A stretch of DNA of 64,000 nucleotides from the NCBI GenBank assembly GCA_017656265.1, contig JACDOD010000001.1, forward strand, positions 1 through 64,000. The letters run 5' to 3'. The first letter of the stretch is position 1; the number at the start of each line of letters is the position of its first letter. The stretch comes from Bacillaceae bacterium. Lineage in GTDB: Bacteria > Bacillota > Bacilli > Bacillales > Alkalibacillaceae. The translations under genes and the position numbers were made by a program. This document shows positions 38,163 through 47,716 of the stretch, one piece after another. The notes below the pieces were generated by a model that worked only from the letters and a program-made list of their open reading frames with translations, was not told where the DNA came from and searched no databases.

Positions 38163-39140
38163 GTGAAAATTGGCTATCGCACCCTAAAAACTTCCATTGG
38201 CACCCCTATATCTATTTTTCTTGCGCAGCTGTTAGGGCTCACTAATTTTGTGTCAGCGGGGATCCTGACGATTTTATGCATTAAGCCGACTAGAAAGCGC
38301 TCTCTTATCAGTGCGTGGCACCGATTTGCAGCCTGTTTGCTGGCAATGGTGTTTGCCTGGGTGTTTTTTGAATTGATCGGATATCACCCGATTGCCATCG
38401 GATTGTTGTTGCTCCTTTTTATTCCCACAGCAGTGAGGCTAGGAATTACAGAAGGCATTATCACCAGTTCGGTCATATTGCTGCATTTATATGGCTCAAA
38501 AGCCATAACACTCGATTTAGTGGTTAATGAGTTCCTCCTAATAGTTGTTGGAATAGGGACAGCCCTTGTTCTAAATGTGTACATGCCTAGCCTGGAGGAT
38601 CGGTTAAAGGAAAAACAACAGGAACTGGAAGAGAATTTTAAGCAAATTTTAAAAGAGGTCGCTTATTTCTTAAAAACAGGGGATTTAAGCTGGACCGGGA
38701 AAGAAATTACCGAAGCTGCCCGTCTCCTGGATGAAGCAAAGGAATTGGCTTCAAGGGATGTAGAAAATCACCTGCTGAGGAGCCATCATCCGTATTATCA
38801 CTATTTTCAGATGAGGGGCAAACAATTTGAAATACTGGAGCGGATGCTGCCGTTAATCAGCCGCATCTCTATGACCAATGATCAGTCACAGAGAATAGGG
38901 GATTTTTTCAAAAAACTGTCCGATTCCGTTCACCCGGGAAATACTGCTGTTCTCTTTTTGCAGGAAATTCATGAGATGAGGCAGGAATTCCGCCGGCAGG
39001 AATTGCCAAAGACCCGGGAAGAATTTGAAACCAGAGCGAATTTATTAAACCTGTTAAATGAAATTGAACAGTACTTAATTATTAAGCGATCCTTTAAAAA
39101 AAGTGATGTGGATTGGAAGAACGACGAAACTTTAAAATAA
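38163..39140 (+). CDS. yqjA: YqjA-family membrane protein (aromatic acid exporter-like)
   Basis: A 325-residue protein. Four to five membrane segments fill residues about 8-145; the rest is a soluble helical region rich in charged residues, including EDRLKEKQQELEENFKQILK. This is the layout of the YqjA/DUF939 group, related to the ArAE/FUSC exporters, though transport is unproven. The start is GTG 38163, about 11 nt after AAAGGAGAC. It follows the repeat spacer. Confidence 0.85.
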   Translation: MKIGYRTLKTSIGTPISIFLAQLLGLTNFVSAGILTILCIKPTRKRSLISAWHRFAACLLAMVFAWVFFELIGYHPIAIGLLLLLFIPTAVRLGITEGIITSSVILLHLYGSKAITLDLVVNEFLLIVVGIGTALVLNVYMPSLEDRLKEKQQELEENFKQILKEVAYFLKTGDLSWTGKEITEAARLLDEAKELASRDVENHLLRSHHPYYHYFQMRGKQFEILERMLPLISRISMTNDQSQRIGDFFKKLSDSVHPGNTAVLFLQEIHEMRQEFRRQELPKTREEFETRANLLNLLNEIEQYLIIKRSFKKSDVDWKNDETLK

Positions 39141-39167
39141 AAAAGACTTTTGGTCCTCAACCAAAAG
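39134..39167 (-). terminator. Terminator of the Prli42-like gene (minus strand)
   Basis: CTTTTGGT (39147-39154) and ACCAAAAG (39160-39167) form the stem; on the minus strand it is followed by TCTTTTTTATTTT. It overlaps the yqjA end. Confidence 0.75.
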
Positions 39168-39182
39168 CCTCTGTTCAAACTT

Positions 39183-39326
39183 TTATAAAAACATCACGGC
39201 ACCAGCTAAAATGGAGCTTAGCAGCATGGAGAGGATCATCAGATAGATGATTACTCTGAACCTGCGTTTGCGTTTTGAGGGCCTGGTGTATGAAGTCTGA
39301 TTCGGATTGTTTTTTTTCTTAGCCAC
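39183..39326 (-). CDS. Prli42-like membrane miniprotein
   Basis: A 47-residue frame with a basic N-terminal half (SKRKRRFRV) and one membrane helix (IIYLMILSMLLSSILAGAVMFL in two parts: IIYLMILSMLLSS and ILAGAVMFL) ending at the stop. This closely resembles Prli42, a tiny protein that anchors the stressosome to the membrane in Listeria and is widespread in Firmicutes. The start is GTG 39326, eight bases after AAGGAGG; ATG 39332 (49 residues) is only two bases from it. Own terminator. Typical Prli42 proteins are about 31 residues, so the N-terminal extension is longer here. Confidence 0.75.
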   Translation of the reverse strand: MAKKKNNPNQTSYTRPSKRKRRFRVIIYLMILSMLLSSILAGAVMFL

Positions 39327-39482
39327 GAGCATTTCCTCCTTCACTCATACTATCTGTATTTTATATGATATAAAAAGATTGGACAAGGTTAAGAATTTTA
39401 TGAACAATATTAATAGGATATTATTTTTAATTATAGTATAGCATATTTTGCTCATTGATTTAGCTTAAAGGAGGCACTTCCA

Positions 39483-41138
39483 ATGGGACAGGAAAAGTTT
39501 GAAAATCAAAAGAAACAGTGGGAACAGGAAGTGGAAAAAGCTACAGCCAGGTTCCCGGAACGAAAGGGCTCATTTCATACGAGTTCAGATATTTCAGTAG
39601 AAAGGCTCTATTTGCCAGAAAATCCAGATGAAAATTATGCCGAAAATCTTGGTTTTCCCGGGCAATATCCATATACCCGCGGAATACAGCCGACCATGTA
39701 CCGAAGCCGTTTCTGGACCATGAGACAATACGCGGGATTTGGTTCGGCTAAAGAAACCAATAAGCGGTTCCGCTACTTGCTGGAACAGGGGCAGACAGGT
39801 TTGTCCGTTGCCTTTGATTTGCCGACACAGATCGGATATGATTCCGATGACCCAATGGCGGAAGGAGAAGTTGGAAAAGTAGGGGTGGCGATTGATTCCC
39901 TGAAGGATATGGAAGATTTATTTGATTCCATTCCACTGGATCAAGTAAGCACATCCATGACCATCAACGCACCAGCATCCGTTCTTCTTGCTATGTATAT
40001 TGCTGTTGGTGAAAAGCAGGGGGTTCCGAAAGAAAAACTGACCGGGACGATTCAGAATGACATCTTAAAAGAATATATTGCACGGGGGACTTATATTTTC
40101 CCGCCAAAGCCATCCATGAGACTGATTACCAACATTTTTGAGTATTGCCAGCAGCATGTTCCGAAGTTCAACACCATCAGCATCTCCGGCTATCACATTC
40201 GGGAAGCGGGTTCCACAGCGGTACAGGAAGTTGCCTTTACCCTTGCTAATGGAATGGCCTATGTTGATGCAGCTCTTGAGAGTGGTTTAAAAGTAGATCA
40301 GTTTGCACCAAGACTGGCTTTCTTCTTTAACGCCCACAACAACTTCTTTGAAGAAATCGCAAAATTCCGGGCAGCACGAAGAATCTGGGCAAAAATAATG
40401 AAAGAGCATTATGGTGCGGAAAATCCGAAAAGCTGGAAGCTGCGTTTTCATACACAAACAGGAGGCTCTACTTTAACGGCTCAGCAGCCTGACAACAATA
40501 TTGTACGGGTTACCTTACAGGCCCTTGCAGCAGTCCTGGGAGGCACCCAGAGTTTGCACACCAATTCCAGGGATGAAGCGCTGGCTCTACCGACCGAGGA
40601 GTCTGCCCGCATTGCCCTCCGAACTCAGCAGATCATTGCCCATGAAAGCGGGGTAGCTGATACGGTCGATCCGCTTGGCGGTTCCTATTATATTGAAGAA
40701 TTGACCAATCAGATTGAAAAAGAAGTGGAAGCTTATATTGAAAAAATTAAGGAATTCGGTGGAGCCGTTCAAGCTATTGAAGAAGGCTATATGCAGCGGG
40801 AGATTCATCAGTCTGCCTATGAAGCCCAAAAGCGCATTGAATCAAAAGAGGATATTGTGGTAGGGATGAATGAATTTCAGGTTGACGAAGAACTGAACGC
40901 TGAATTGCTGCGCGTGGATGAACAGTTAGAATATGACCAGAAGAAAAACGTCCAAAACGTACGAAACACCCGGGATGAATCGAAAGTCAATGACAAGCTG
41001 AACAGTTTGAGAAATGCGGCAAGGGATGAAAAGGAAAACTTGATGCCACATATTCTAGAAGCTGTAAAAGCTTATGCCACAGTCGGCGAAATCTGTAACG
41101 TTCTGCGGGAAGAATTTGGCGAATATACAGGCATGTAA
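39483..41138 (+). CDS. Methylmalonyl-CoA mutase large (catalytic) subunit
   Basis: A 551-residue acyl-CoA mutase TIM-barrel subunit without the B12 domain, the two-subunit type found in archaea and many Firmicutes. It interconverts (R)-methylmalonyl-CoA and succinyl-CoA. [16 protein letters not shown] carries the tyrosine and [12 protein letters not shown] the arginine that mark methylmalonyl-CoA specificity rather than isobutyryl-CoA. [17 protein letters not shown] and [16 protein letters not shown] are family motifs. AAAGGAGGC precedes the ATG. The B12-binding partner is the next gene. Confidence 0.93.
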   Translation: MGQEKFENQKKQWEQEVEKATARFPERKGSFHTSSDISVERLYLPENPDENYAENLGFPGQYPYTRGIQPTMYRSRFWTMRQYAGFGSAKETNKRFRYLLEQGQTGLSVAFDLPTQIGYDSDDPMAEGEVGKVGVAIDSLKDMEDLFDSIPLDQVSTSMTINAPASVLLAMYIAVGEKQGVPKEKLTGTIQNDILKEYIARGTYIFPPKPSMRLITNIFEYCQQHVPKFNTISISGYHIREAGSTAVQEVAFTLANGMAYVDAALESGLKVDQFAPRLAFFFNAHNNFFEEIAKFRAARRIWAKIMKEHYGAENPKSWKLRFHTQTGGSTLTAQQPDNNIVRVTLQALAAVLGGTQSLHTNSRDEALALPTEESARIALRTQQIIAHESGVADTVDPLGGSYYIEELTNQIEKEVEAYIEKIKEFGGAVQAIEEGYMQREIHQSAYEAQKRIESKEDIVVGMNEFQVDEELNAELLRVDEQLEYDQKKNVQNVRNTRDESKVNDKLNSLRNAARDEKENLMPHILEAVKAYATVGEICNVLREEFGEYTGM

Positions 41139-41162
41139 TGGAGAAACGAAGGAGGATGAATC

Positions 41163-41984
41163 ATGGATCGAAAAATTCGTGTTTTAATTGCAAAACCAGG
41201 TCTGGACGGTCATGACCGTGGGGCACTGGTGATCGCCCAGGCTTTGAGAGACCATGGAATGGAAGTGATATATACGGGATTGCGCCAGTCTCCTGGACAA
41301 ATTGCACAGGCCGCCATCCAGGAAGATGTGGATGTAATCGGGCTGTCATCCCTTTCCGGTGCTCACCGAACCCTATTTCCGAAAGTCATTTCAGCTTTAA
41401 AGGAACAAAATGCTGAGGATATTCCAGTCATTGGCGGCGGAGTGATTCCATATGAGGATATCCCTTATCTTGAAGAACAGGGAATCCAAAAAGTATTTAC
41501 GCCTGGTACACCAACTGAGGTGATTGCTCAATATATTAAACAGCTGGTTGACCCATCTGCCTCAGATGTGACCGAGCCGCCTGAAAAAATTGCCCACATC
41601 GGCATTGCGGTGAAAAACATTGATGATGTGATGTCCTTTTACCATGATCTGTTAGGATTAAAGTTAAAAGGATTTGAAGAAGTGCCTTCAGAAGGAGTGA
41701 AAGTAGCCTTCTTTGAAATCGGGGAAACATCCATTGAGTTGCTGGAGCCGTTAAACGAAGAATCCCCGATCCACAAATATATCGAAAAAAGAGGGGAAGG
41801 AATCCATCATATTGCGCTGGAAGTCAAGGATATTGAAGACCGCTTGAAGCATTATAAAGACCAGGATGTACCGTTAATCCACGAAACCCCAAAAGACGGA
41901 GCCCATAACTCAAAAATTGCCTTCCTCCACCCGAAAGCCGCAAACGGTGTACTATACGAACTATGTGAGCATAAGGAGGAATAA
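41163..41984 (+). CDS. Fusion of methylmalonyl-CoA mutase B12-binding subunit and methylmalonyl-CoA epimerase
   Basis: A 273-residue protein in two parts. Residues 1-130 form a cobalamin-binding Rossmann domain: [11 protein letters not shown] holds the DxHxxG motif with the cobalt-coordinating His, then GLSSLSGAH and VIGGGVIP. Residues about 140-273 are a VOC-fold epimerase ([23 protein letters not shown], here in part, then [23 protein letters not shown]) with metal-binding His and Glu. So one chain has the mutase small subunit and the enzyme that makes the (R)-isomer. It is 24 nt after the mutase large subunit and 2 nt before the carboxylase gene. Confidence 0.92.
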   Translation: MDRKIRVLIAKPGLDGHDRGALVIAQALRDHGMEVIYTGLRQSPGQIAQAAIQEDVDVIGLSSLSGAHRTLFPKVISALKEQNAEDIPVIGGGVIPYEDIPYLEEQGIQKVFTPGTPTEVIAQYIKQLVDPSASDVTEPPEKIAHIGIAVKNIDDVMSFYHDLLGLKLKGFEEVPSEGVKVAFFEIGETSIELLEPLNEESPIHKYIEKRGEGIHHIALEVKDIEDRLKHYKDQDVPLIHETPKDGAHNSKIAFLHPKAANGVLYELCEHKEE

Positions 41985-41986
41985 AC

Positions 41987-43537
41987 ATGGACATCTACGA
42001 TAAAATAAACGAACTCTATGACAAACGCAGAGAAGTAGAATTAGGCGGCGGAGATGAAAAAATTGAAAAGCAGCGGGAACGGGGAAAAATGACCGCCCGT
42101 GAACGGATAGAATACTTACTGGATGAAGGAACCTTTGTTGAACTTAATCCTTTTATGGAACATCGGGCCCATGATTTTGGCATGGATAAGAAAAAAGCAC
42201 CCGGAGAAGGGGTTATTACCGGCTATGGAAAAATTGACGGTCGGGACGTATATTTATTTGCCCAGGACTTTACCGTATTTGGCGGTGCGCTAGGGGAGAT
42301 GCATGGGAAAAAGATTGCCCATGTAATGGATCTGGCAGCGAAGAATGGAACGCCATTCATCGGACTGAACGACTCTGGCGGAGCCCGAATTCAGGAAGGG
42401 GTTGCTTCTCTGGATGGTTATGGACATGTTTTTTATCGCAACTCCATCTATTCAGGAGTGATCCCGCAAATTTCCGTAATTATGGGACCATGTGCTGGAG
42501 GAGCCGTATATTCACCAGCAATTACGGACTTTGTCATCATGGTGGAAGAGACATCCCAGATGTTTATTACCGGTCCAAAAGTGATTGAAACGGTTACCGG
42601 GGAAAAAATTTCTTCAGAGGATCTCGGCGGCGCACATGTTCACAACACCAAAAGCGGGAATGCCCACTTGAAAGCTGGAAGTGAAGAAGAGGCCCTGGAT
42701 TATGTAAGAAAGCTGATCAGCTATCTGCCGTCCAATCAGAATGACAAGCCGCCGGTTGTGAATGTGGAGGATGACGAGGATGACTTCCGTCCGGACATTA
42801 CCGACTTGATTCCATTTGACCCGGTTCGTCCGTATGATGTTCGCACGATCATTGATCAAGTCGTGGACAAGGACAGCTTTTTTGAAATCCATCCGGAATT
42901 TGCGAAAAACATCGTCGTGGGGTTTGCTAGAATGAAAGGGCAGACAGTCGGCTTAGTATGTAATCAGCCTAAACATTTTGCCGGCGGTCTGGATATTGAC
43001 TCCAGTGACAAGGCATCCCGTTTCATCCGATTCTGTGATGCATTTAATATTCCGATTATTACATTTGAGGACGTAACAGGCTTTTTCCCTGGAGTGAAGC
43101 AGGAACACGGGGGCATTATTCGTCACGGAGCAAAAATCTTATATGCCTACTCAGAGGCTACTGTACCAAAAATTACGGTTATCACCCGTAAAGCGTATGG
43201 GGGAGCCTATGTTGCTCTAAACAGTAAGTCCATCGGGGCTGACCTCGTATACGCATGGCCGAATGCCGAAATTGCCGTCATGGGACCTGAAGGGGCAGCC
43301 AACATTATTTTTGCCCGTGACATCCAAAATAGCGACAACCCAGAAGCAACGAGACAGGAAAAAATCAACGAATACCGGGAAAAATTTGCGAATCCGTATG
43401 TAGCAGCTTCCCTGGGAATGGTGGATGATGTGATCGATCCCCGGGAAACCCGTATAGCGTTAATTCGCTCCCTGGATATGCTGAAAAATAAAAAAGAAGA
43501 CCGCCCTGCAAAAAAGCACGGAAATATTCCGCTCTAA
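41987..43537 (+). CDS. yqjD: Acyl-CoA (propionyl-CoA) carboxylase, carboxyltransferase subunit
   Basis: A 516-residue fused carboxyltransferase of the PccB/MmdA type: GGGDEKIEKQRERGKMTARER, GLNDSGGARIQEGV, the first oxyanion-hole GPCAGGAVYSPA and the second, ITRKAYGGAYVAL. It transfers CO2 from biotin to propionyl-CoA (or works as a decarboxylase in sodium-pump relatives). No biotin carboxylase or carrier is adjacent; AccB/AccC at 9.1-11 kb are the only ones in the window. It corresponds to B. subtilis yqjD. Two nt after the fusion gene, so cotranscribed. Confidence 0.92.
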   Translation: MDIYDKINELYDKRREVELGGGDEKIEKQRERGKMTARERIEYLLDEGTFVELNPFMEHRAHDFGMDKKKAPGEGVITGYGKIDGRDVYLFAQDFTVFGGALGEMHGKKIAHVMDLAAKNGTPFIGLNDSGGARIQEGVASLDGYGHVFYRNSIYSGVIPQISVIMGPCAGGAVYSPAITDFVIMVEETSQMFITGPKVIETVTGEKISSEDLGGAHVHNTKSGNAHLKAGSEEEALDYVRKLISYLPSNQNDKPPVVNVEDDEDDFRPDITDLIPFDPVRPYDVRTIIDQVVDKDSFFEIHPEFAKNIVVGFARMKGQTVGLVCNQPKHFAGGLDIDSSDKASRFIRFCDAFNIPIITFEDVTGFFPGVKQEHGGIIRHGAKILYAYSEATVPKITVITRKAYGGAYVALNSKSIGADLVYAWPNAEIAVMGPEGAANIIFARDIQNSDNPEATRQEKINEYREKFANPYVAASLGMVDDVIDPRETRIALIRSLDMLKNKKEDRPAKKHGNIPL

Positions 43538-43606
43538 GCTAAGACATTTGACATCCTCTTACCCATAGCGGAAACTGTTAGATAGGAAGAAAAAGGAGGA
43601 AGGTTC

Positions 43607-44731
43607 ATGCCACAGGTAAATCAGGATCGTTTAGTAGAGGAATTTTTAGAATTAGTCCAAATTGACTCAGAAACCAAATACGAAGGTGAAATTGCCGAAG
43701 TTTTGAAAAAGAAATTTTCAGACCTTGGGCTGGAAGTAAAAGAAGACAACGCAAAAGAAACGACGGATCACGGAGCCAACAACCTTGTTTGTACTTTAAA
43801 GGGAACAAAGGATGGTGCAGATCCGATCTACTTCACCTCTCATATGGATACAGTGGTTCCAGGCAAAGGGGTTAAGCCTTCCATTAAAGATGGATATATT
43901 GTGACTGACGGCACCACGATTTTAGGTGCGGATGATAAGGCTGGACTCGCTGCTATGCTGGAAGCCATCCGTGTACTGAAAAAAAACAATATTCCTCATG
44001 GGGACATTCAGTTTGTCATTACCGTTGGGGAAGAATCCGGTCTGGTTGGTGCCAAAGCACTGGATTCATCTCTGATTTATGCAAAGTATGGCTATGCCAT
44101 TGACAGTGACGGAAAAGTTGGGAACATCGTCGTTGCTGCTCCAACCCAGGCAAAAATCAAAGCTACTGTCAAAGGAAAAACTGCCCATGCCGGTGTAGCA
44201 CCTGAAAAAGGTGTATCAGCTATTACAATTGCTGCTAAAGCTGTTGCCCGTATGCCGCTGGGACGCATTGACGAAGAAACTACAGCAAACATTGGGCGAT
44301 TTGAAGGCGGAAAAGCCACGAACATTGTATGTGACCATGTGGAAATTTTAGCTGAAGCCCGTTCCCTGGTTCCTGAGAAGATGGAAGCACAGGTTGAAAA
44401 AATGCGCAAAGCGTTTGAAGAAGCAGCGGAAGAAATGGGCGGAAGTGTAGATGTGCAGACAGAAGTGATGTATCCAGGCTTTAAGCATAAAGAAGGTGAT
44501 CAGGTCGTAGAAGTGGCAAGAAAAGCTGCTGAAAAAATCGGCCGTCAAAGTGAGTTATTAAAAAGCGGCGGCGGAAGTGATGCCAACATCATTGCCGGTT
44601 TTGGTATTCCAACGGTCAACCTGGCTGTCGGCTATGAAGAAATCCATACTACCAATGAACGTATGCCAGTAGAAGAACTAGTCAAAATAGCAGAATTAGT
44701 GACTGCGATTTCGGAAGAAGCAGCGAAGTAA
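43607..44731 (+). CDS. yqjE: M20-family peptidase (YqjE, peptidase T-like)
   Basis: A 374-residue zinc-dependent exopeptidase. Metal ligands are visible in TSHMDTVVPG, LGADDKAGLAAML and TVGEESGLVGAK; the dimerization domain lies at about 175-290, and the last His ligand in GYEEIHTTNERMP. Cytoplasmic tripeptidase-like by family. AAAGGAGGAAGG precedes the ATG. It follows yqjD as in B. subtilis and ends at a terminator. Confidence 0.92.
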   Translation: MPQVNQDRLVEEFLELVQIDSETKYEGEIAEVLKKKFSDLGLEVKEDNAKETTDHGANNLVCTLKGTKDGADPIYFTSHMDTVVPGKGVKPSIKDGYIVTDGTTILGADDKAGLAAMLEAIRVLKKNNIPHGDIQFVITVGEESGLVGAKALDSSLIYAKYGYAIDSDGKVGNIVVAAPTQAKIKATVKGKTAHAGVAPEKGVSAITIAAKAVARMPLGRIDEETTANIGRFEGGKATNIVCDHVEILAEARSLVPEKMEAQVEKMRKAFEEAAEEMGGSVDVQTEVMYPGFKHKEGDQVVEVARKAAEKIGRQSELLKSGGGSDANIIAGFGIPTVNLAVGYEEIHTTNERMPVEELVKIAELVTAISEEAAK

Positions 44732-44744
44732 TTCATATTTTACC

Positions 44745-44789
44745 AAAAAAGAGCATCTGGGGGTTCGGCAGCTTCCAGTGCTCTTTTTT
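44745..44789 (+). terminator. Terminator after yqjE
   Basis: AAAAAAGAGCA (44745-44755) pairs with TGCTCTTTTTT (44779-44789) and an inner CTGG/CCAG extends the stem. Confidence 0.9.
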
Positions 44790-44957
44790 ATGTGCGTTTT
44801 ATTATACTAAAATGTAGCAGTGTTTAAATATTTAAGTTGAACGTTTCATTTTCAGACCACTTGAAAATCAGCGGCCAAACCATCAAAATGAAAGTACTTA
44901 CTGATGATCGACTTATACCAAACTGAAATTAAGGGTTGTGAATAGGAGGAATAAAAC

Positions 44958-46010
44958 TTGGATATTGGCATCAGCACGTTTGTGGAAACAACGCCTGATA
45001 TGGAAACTGGAAACGTCATCAGTCATGATCAGCGTTTGCGTGAAGTAGTGGAAGAAATTATTCTCGCGGATGAGGTGGGGCTGGATGTTTTCGGTGTTGG
45101 GGAGCATCACCGAAAGGATTTTGCGTGCTCGGCACCTGCCGTTCTGCTGGCAGCGGCCGCTTCCCGGACGAAACGGATACGCCTGACCAGTGCAGTAACC
45201 GTACTTTCCACCGATGATCCGGTAAGGGTGTTTCAGGACTTTGCGACTCTCGACGGGATCTCGAATGGCCGCGCCGAAATCATGGTAGGCCGCGGATCCT
45301 TTATTGAGTCCTATCCCCTGTTTGGCTATGATTTAAACGACTATGAAGAATTGTTTGAGGAAAAATTGAAATTGCTCCTGAAAATCCGTGAATCAGAAAA
45401 AGTTACATGGAAGGGGACACATCGTTCCGCGATTGATGATATGGGTGTCTATCCCCGTCCGGTTCAAGATCCTTTGCCGATCTGGGTTGGAAGCGGGGGC
45501 AACCCGCAGTCCGTCATTCGGGCCGGGAAATACGGCCTTCCCCTTGTTCTGGCCATTATCGGCGGGAGACCAGTACAGTTTGCCCCACTGGTTGAGCTTT
45601 ATAAGCGTGCGGCAGCTCAAGCAGGACATGACCCGGACAGTCTCCCGGTAGCTTCTCATTCCCACGGGTTTATCGCAGAAGATGCGGATACAGCAGCGGA
45701 GAAGTTTTTCCAGCCGACCCAGTATGTCATGAATGTCATTGGCCGTGAGAGGGGATGGGGACATTATGACAGGGCTCAATATGATGCGGCGCGAAGCTTT
45801 GAAGGGGCCTTATATGTCGGGGATCCTGAAAAGGTCGCTCAGAAAATCATCCACCTTCGGAAAAACGTCGGTGTTACCCGTTTTATGCTGCATGTACCAG
45901 TTGGCACTATGCCCCATGAAGATGTCATGAAGTCCATTGAACTGCTGGGTAATGAAGTAGCCCCCCGTGTGCGGAAAGAAGTAGCTGAATGGGAAGCAGA
46001 ACAGCAATAA
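44958..46010 (+). CDS. Luciferase-like (LLM) flavin-dependent monooxygenase
   Basis: A 350-residue LLM-class oxidoreductase: GVGEHHRKDF near the N-terminus, SAVTVLSTDDPVRVFQDFATLDGISNGRAEIMVGRG (family core, here seen as SAVTVLSTDDPVRVFQDFA and GRAEIMVGRGSF), and GSGGNPQSVIRAG for the phosphate of FMN. The substrate cannot be told. The start is TTG 44958 after TAGGAGG. Third positions look richer in G and C than in the neighbouring core genes, so lateral arrival is possible. A stand-alone gene. Confidence 0.88.
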   Translation: MDIGISTFVETTPDMETGNVISHDQRLREVVEEIILADEVGLDVFGVGEHHRKDFACSAPAVLLAAAASRTKRIRLTSAVTVLSTDDPVRVFQDFATLDGISNGRAEIMVGRGSFIESYPLFGYDLNDYEELFEEKLKLLLKIRESEKVTWKGTHRSAIDDMGVYPRPVQDPLPIWVGSGGNPQSVIRAGKYGLPLVLAIIGGRPVQFAPLVELYKRAAAQAGHDPDSLPVASHSHGFIAEDADTAAEKFFQPTQYVMNVIGRERGWGHYDRAQYDAARSFEGALYVGDPEKVAQKIIHLRKNVGVTRFMLHVPVGTMPHEDVMKSIELLGNEVAPRVRKEVAEWEAEQQ

Positions 46011-46155
46011 TCGTTTCATAGCCGTTGCCCTTCTTTTTGTGCAATACTTAACCTCAGCTCATTACAATTCTACTGATACATTGCTGTAATATTTCTAGTT
46101 TCTATATCATACTACTGTTTTAGATTAAATCTTTTAAAAGGGGGAATGGGGAAAG

Positions 46156-46659
46156 ATGAAAAGTATTTCAAAAGCTGAATGGGTGCTGTTTATTCTTCAA
46201 GGGTATATGGTGCTTTTTTTAGCTTTGCATGATTGGGTCAAAATTGGTCCATTTATAGACCCAGATGGATTTGATAATGCAAATACACTGAAAGAGGCAA
46301 TTTTACAAACAGTAGGAAACACTCTTCCAATTTTATTTAGTTTTGTACTTGCGATCATGTTTGCAGGGAAAACATATCCACTTGCCGCAAGAATATATCT
46401 GATGCTGGTTTACCCCATTTATCTCTTTGGTGAGTTTCAGGCATGGTGGCTCCCTTATTTCTTTGGGAAGACCATTGGACGTGACTTTGAAGAAACGGTA
46501 GCACGATACCAGGTTATGTTTGGAGAAACCCATGCATTTTTGCCTGAAATGAATGGTATTGTCGTCAATACTGCGCATGTATTTCTTCATTCCGCAACGA
46601 TGACTTCTTTTTTTATCTTCTTGTATCTATTTTTTAAAAAGAATAACCAGACGAATTGA
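46156..46659 (+). CDS. Hypothetical four-helix membrane protein
   Basis: A 167-residue protein with about four membrane segments (residues 10-26, 52-70, 77-95 and 144-162). Between the third and fourth is a loop with WWLPYFFGKTIGRDFEETVARYQ and HAFLPEMNGIVVNTAHV (first given in part). Not recognised. AAAAGGGGGAATGGGG precedes the ATG. It runs in the same direction as the HD-GYP gene after it, which has its own promoter. Confidence 0.75.
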   Translation: MKSISKAEWVLFILQGYMVLFLALHDWVKIGPFIDPDGFDNANTLKEAILQTVGNTLPILFSFVLAIMFAGKTYPLAARIYLMLVYPIYLFGEFQAWWLPYFFGKTIGRDFEETVARYQVMFGETHAFLPEMNGIVVNTAHVFLHSATMTSFFIFLYLFFKKNNQTN

Positions 46660-46673
46660 ATCGCTCCGTTTAT

Positions 46674-46753
46674 CCTTTACTAGTAATAATGGTATAATAA
46701 AAAAAATAAATAGAGAGAAAACTGGCGGTCTTATACCTATTTACTAGTAAAGG
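46674..46753 (+). promoter_or_regulatory. Promoter between two inverted TTACTAGTAA operators
   Basis: CCTTTACTAGTAA (46674-46686) and TTACTAGTAAAGG (46741-46753) are exact 13-base inverted copies, each with the 10-bp palindrome TTACTAGTAA. Between them TGGTATAAT (46690-46698) is an extended -10. The first copy covers the spacer of the promoter, the second the ribosome site AAAGGGGAG. The pattern suits a dimeric repressor acting at two sites. Confidence 0.6.
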
Positions 46754-46760
46754 GGAGTAG

Positions 46761-47687
46761 ATGTTGAATATTGATGTGAGGCAATTTTCAAATGTAGACA
46801 ACCCAAATCTGAAACGGGCATATTTGAGGGGCTTGGAAGTGATCTTGTTACATCAGGACAGCAAACAAGAAATACTATATCATAAACTGACTAAAGGTAA
46901 GTTTTGGTCCATTACAACCAGTGAGCAGCACTTTTTTGAGGGATTTATGCTGGTGAAGGGCTCGATGCGATTGCAAAGTTCAGAAGAAGAGTTAGTCATT
47001 ACTCCCGGGTATATGATTGAAGGAAATCCAATTAATCGGCATATCATCTTTCAAGCATTAACAGATTGTGAATTTGTATATGTTTCGTCCATGTCATTTT
47101 TTGAATCCTACTTTCAAAAGACAAAGCAAATGCAGGATCTGGCAGTCGCCATAGAGCAAAAGGATGGGTATACCGCCGAACATTGTAATCGAATTATGCA
47201 TTATTCCATGCAGGTTGGAAAAGCTTATGGCTTAACCAACGATGAATTATATATTCTTAGTTTCGCGTCATATTTCCATGATATAGGAAAGATTAAAGTT
47301 CCTGACCATATTTTTCAAAAACCTGGCGCGTTGACTAATGAAGAATTTGATGTCATCAAAAGACACACCACATATGGAAAGGCACTCCTGGAAGAGACCG
47401 ATATCACAGAATTAGTCCAGGCTGCACCAATTGTGGAACAGCATCATGAACGTTTTGACGGGAAAGGATACCCTCATGGCCTGAATCACCAGGAAATAGA
47501 TATCCGGGCTGCCATTATTTTTGTCGTCGATTCTTACGATGCCATGACCACGGACCGGATTTATCGAAAAGCATTGTCTAAAGAAAAGGCCATTCATGAA
47601 TTAATCAGCAACAAAGAAAAAATGTACCATCCGGATGTGGTAGATATATTTGTAGATATGATTTCACCTGAGAATCCCTCTGGTTGA
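46761..47687 (+). CDS. HD-GYP domain protein, putative cyclic di-GMP phosphodiesterase
   Basis: A 308-residue protein. Residues 1-115 look like a small beta-barrel (cupin-like) sensor; 120-300 is an HD-GYP domain with FHDIGKIKVPDHIF, VIKRHTTYG, EQHHERFDGKGYP and SYDAMTTDRIYR, all metal and catalytic positions kept. Such proteins hydrolyse cyclic di-GMP to pGpG or GMP, or other cyclic dinucleotides. No membrane segment. What the N-terminal domain senses is unknown. The start ATG 46761 lies 7 nt after AAAGGGGAG. Confidence 0.88.
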   Translation: MLNIDVRQFSNVDNPNLKRAYLRGLEVILLHQDSKQEILYHKLTKGKFWSITTSEQHFFEGFMLVKGSMRLQSSEEELVITPGYMIEGNPINRHIIFQALTDCEFVYVSSMSFFESYFQKTKQMQDLAVAIEQKDGYTAEHCNRIMHYSMQVGKAYGLTNDELYILSFASYFHDIGKIKVPDHIFQKPGALTNEEFDVIKRHTTYGKALLEETDITELVQAAPIVEQHHERFDGKGYPHGLNHQEIDIRAAIIFVVDSYDAMTTDRIYRKALSKEKAIHELISNKEKMYHPDVVDIFVDMISPENPSG

Positions 47688-47716
47688 AAAATTCCTGAAT
47701 ATTCGAAAAGAAATTG

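Noticed and set aside
41163-41984. Frameshift joining two genes as the explanation for the mutase-epimerase fusion
   Set aside because: The frame is continuous through a plausible linker ([14 protein letters not shown]) with no internal ribosome site or start at the domain border; a real fusion is simpler.
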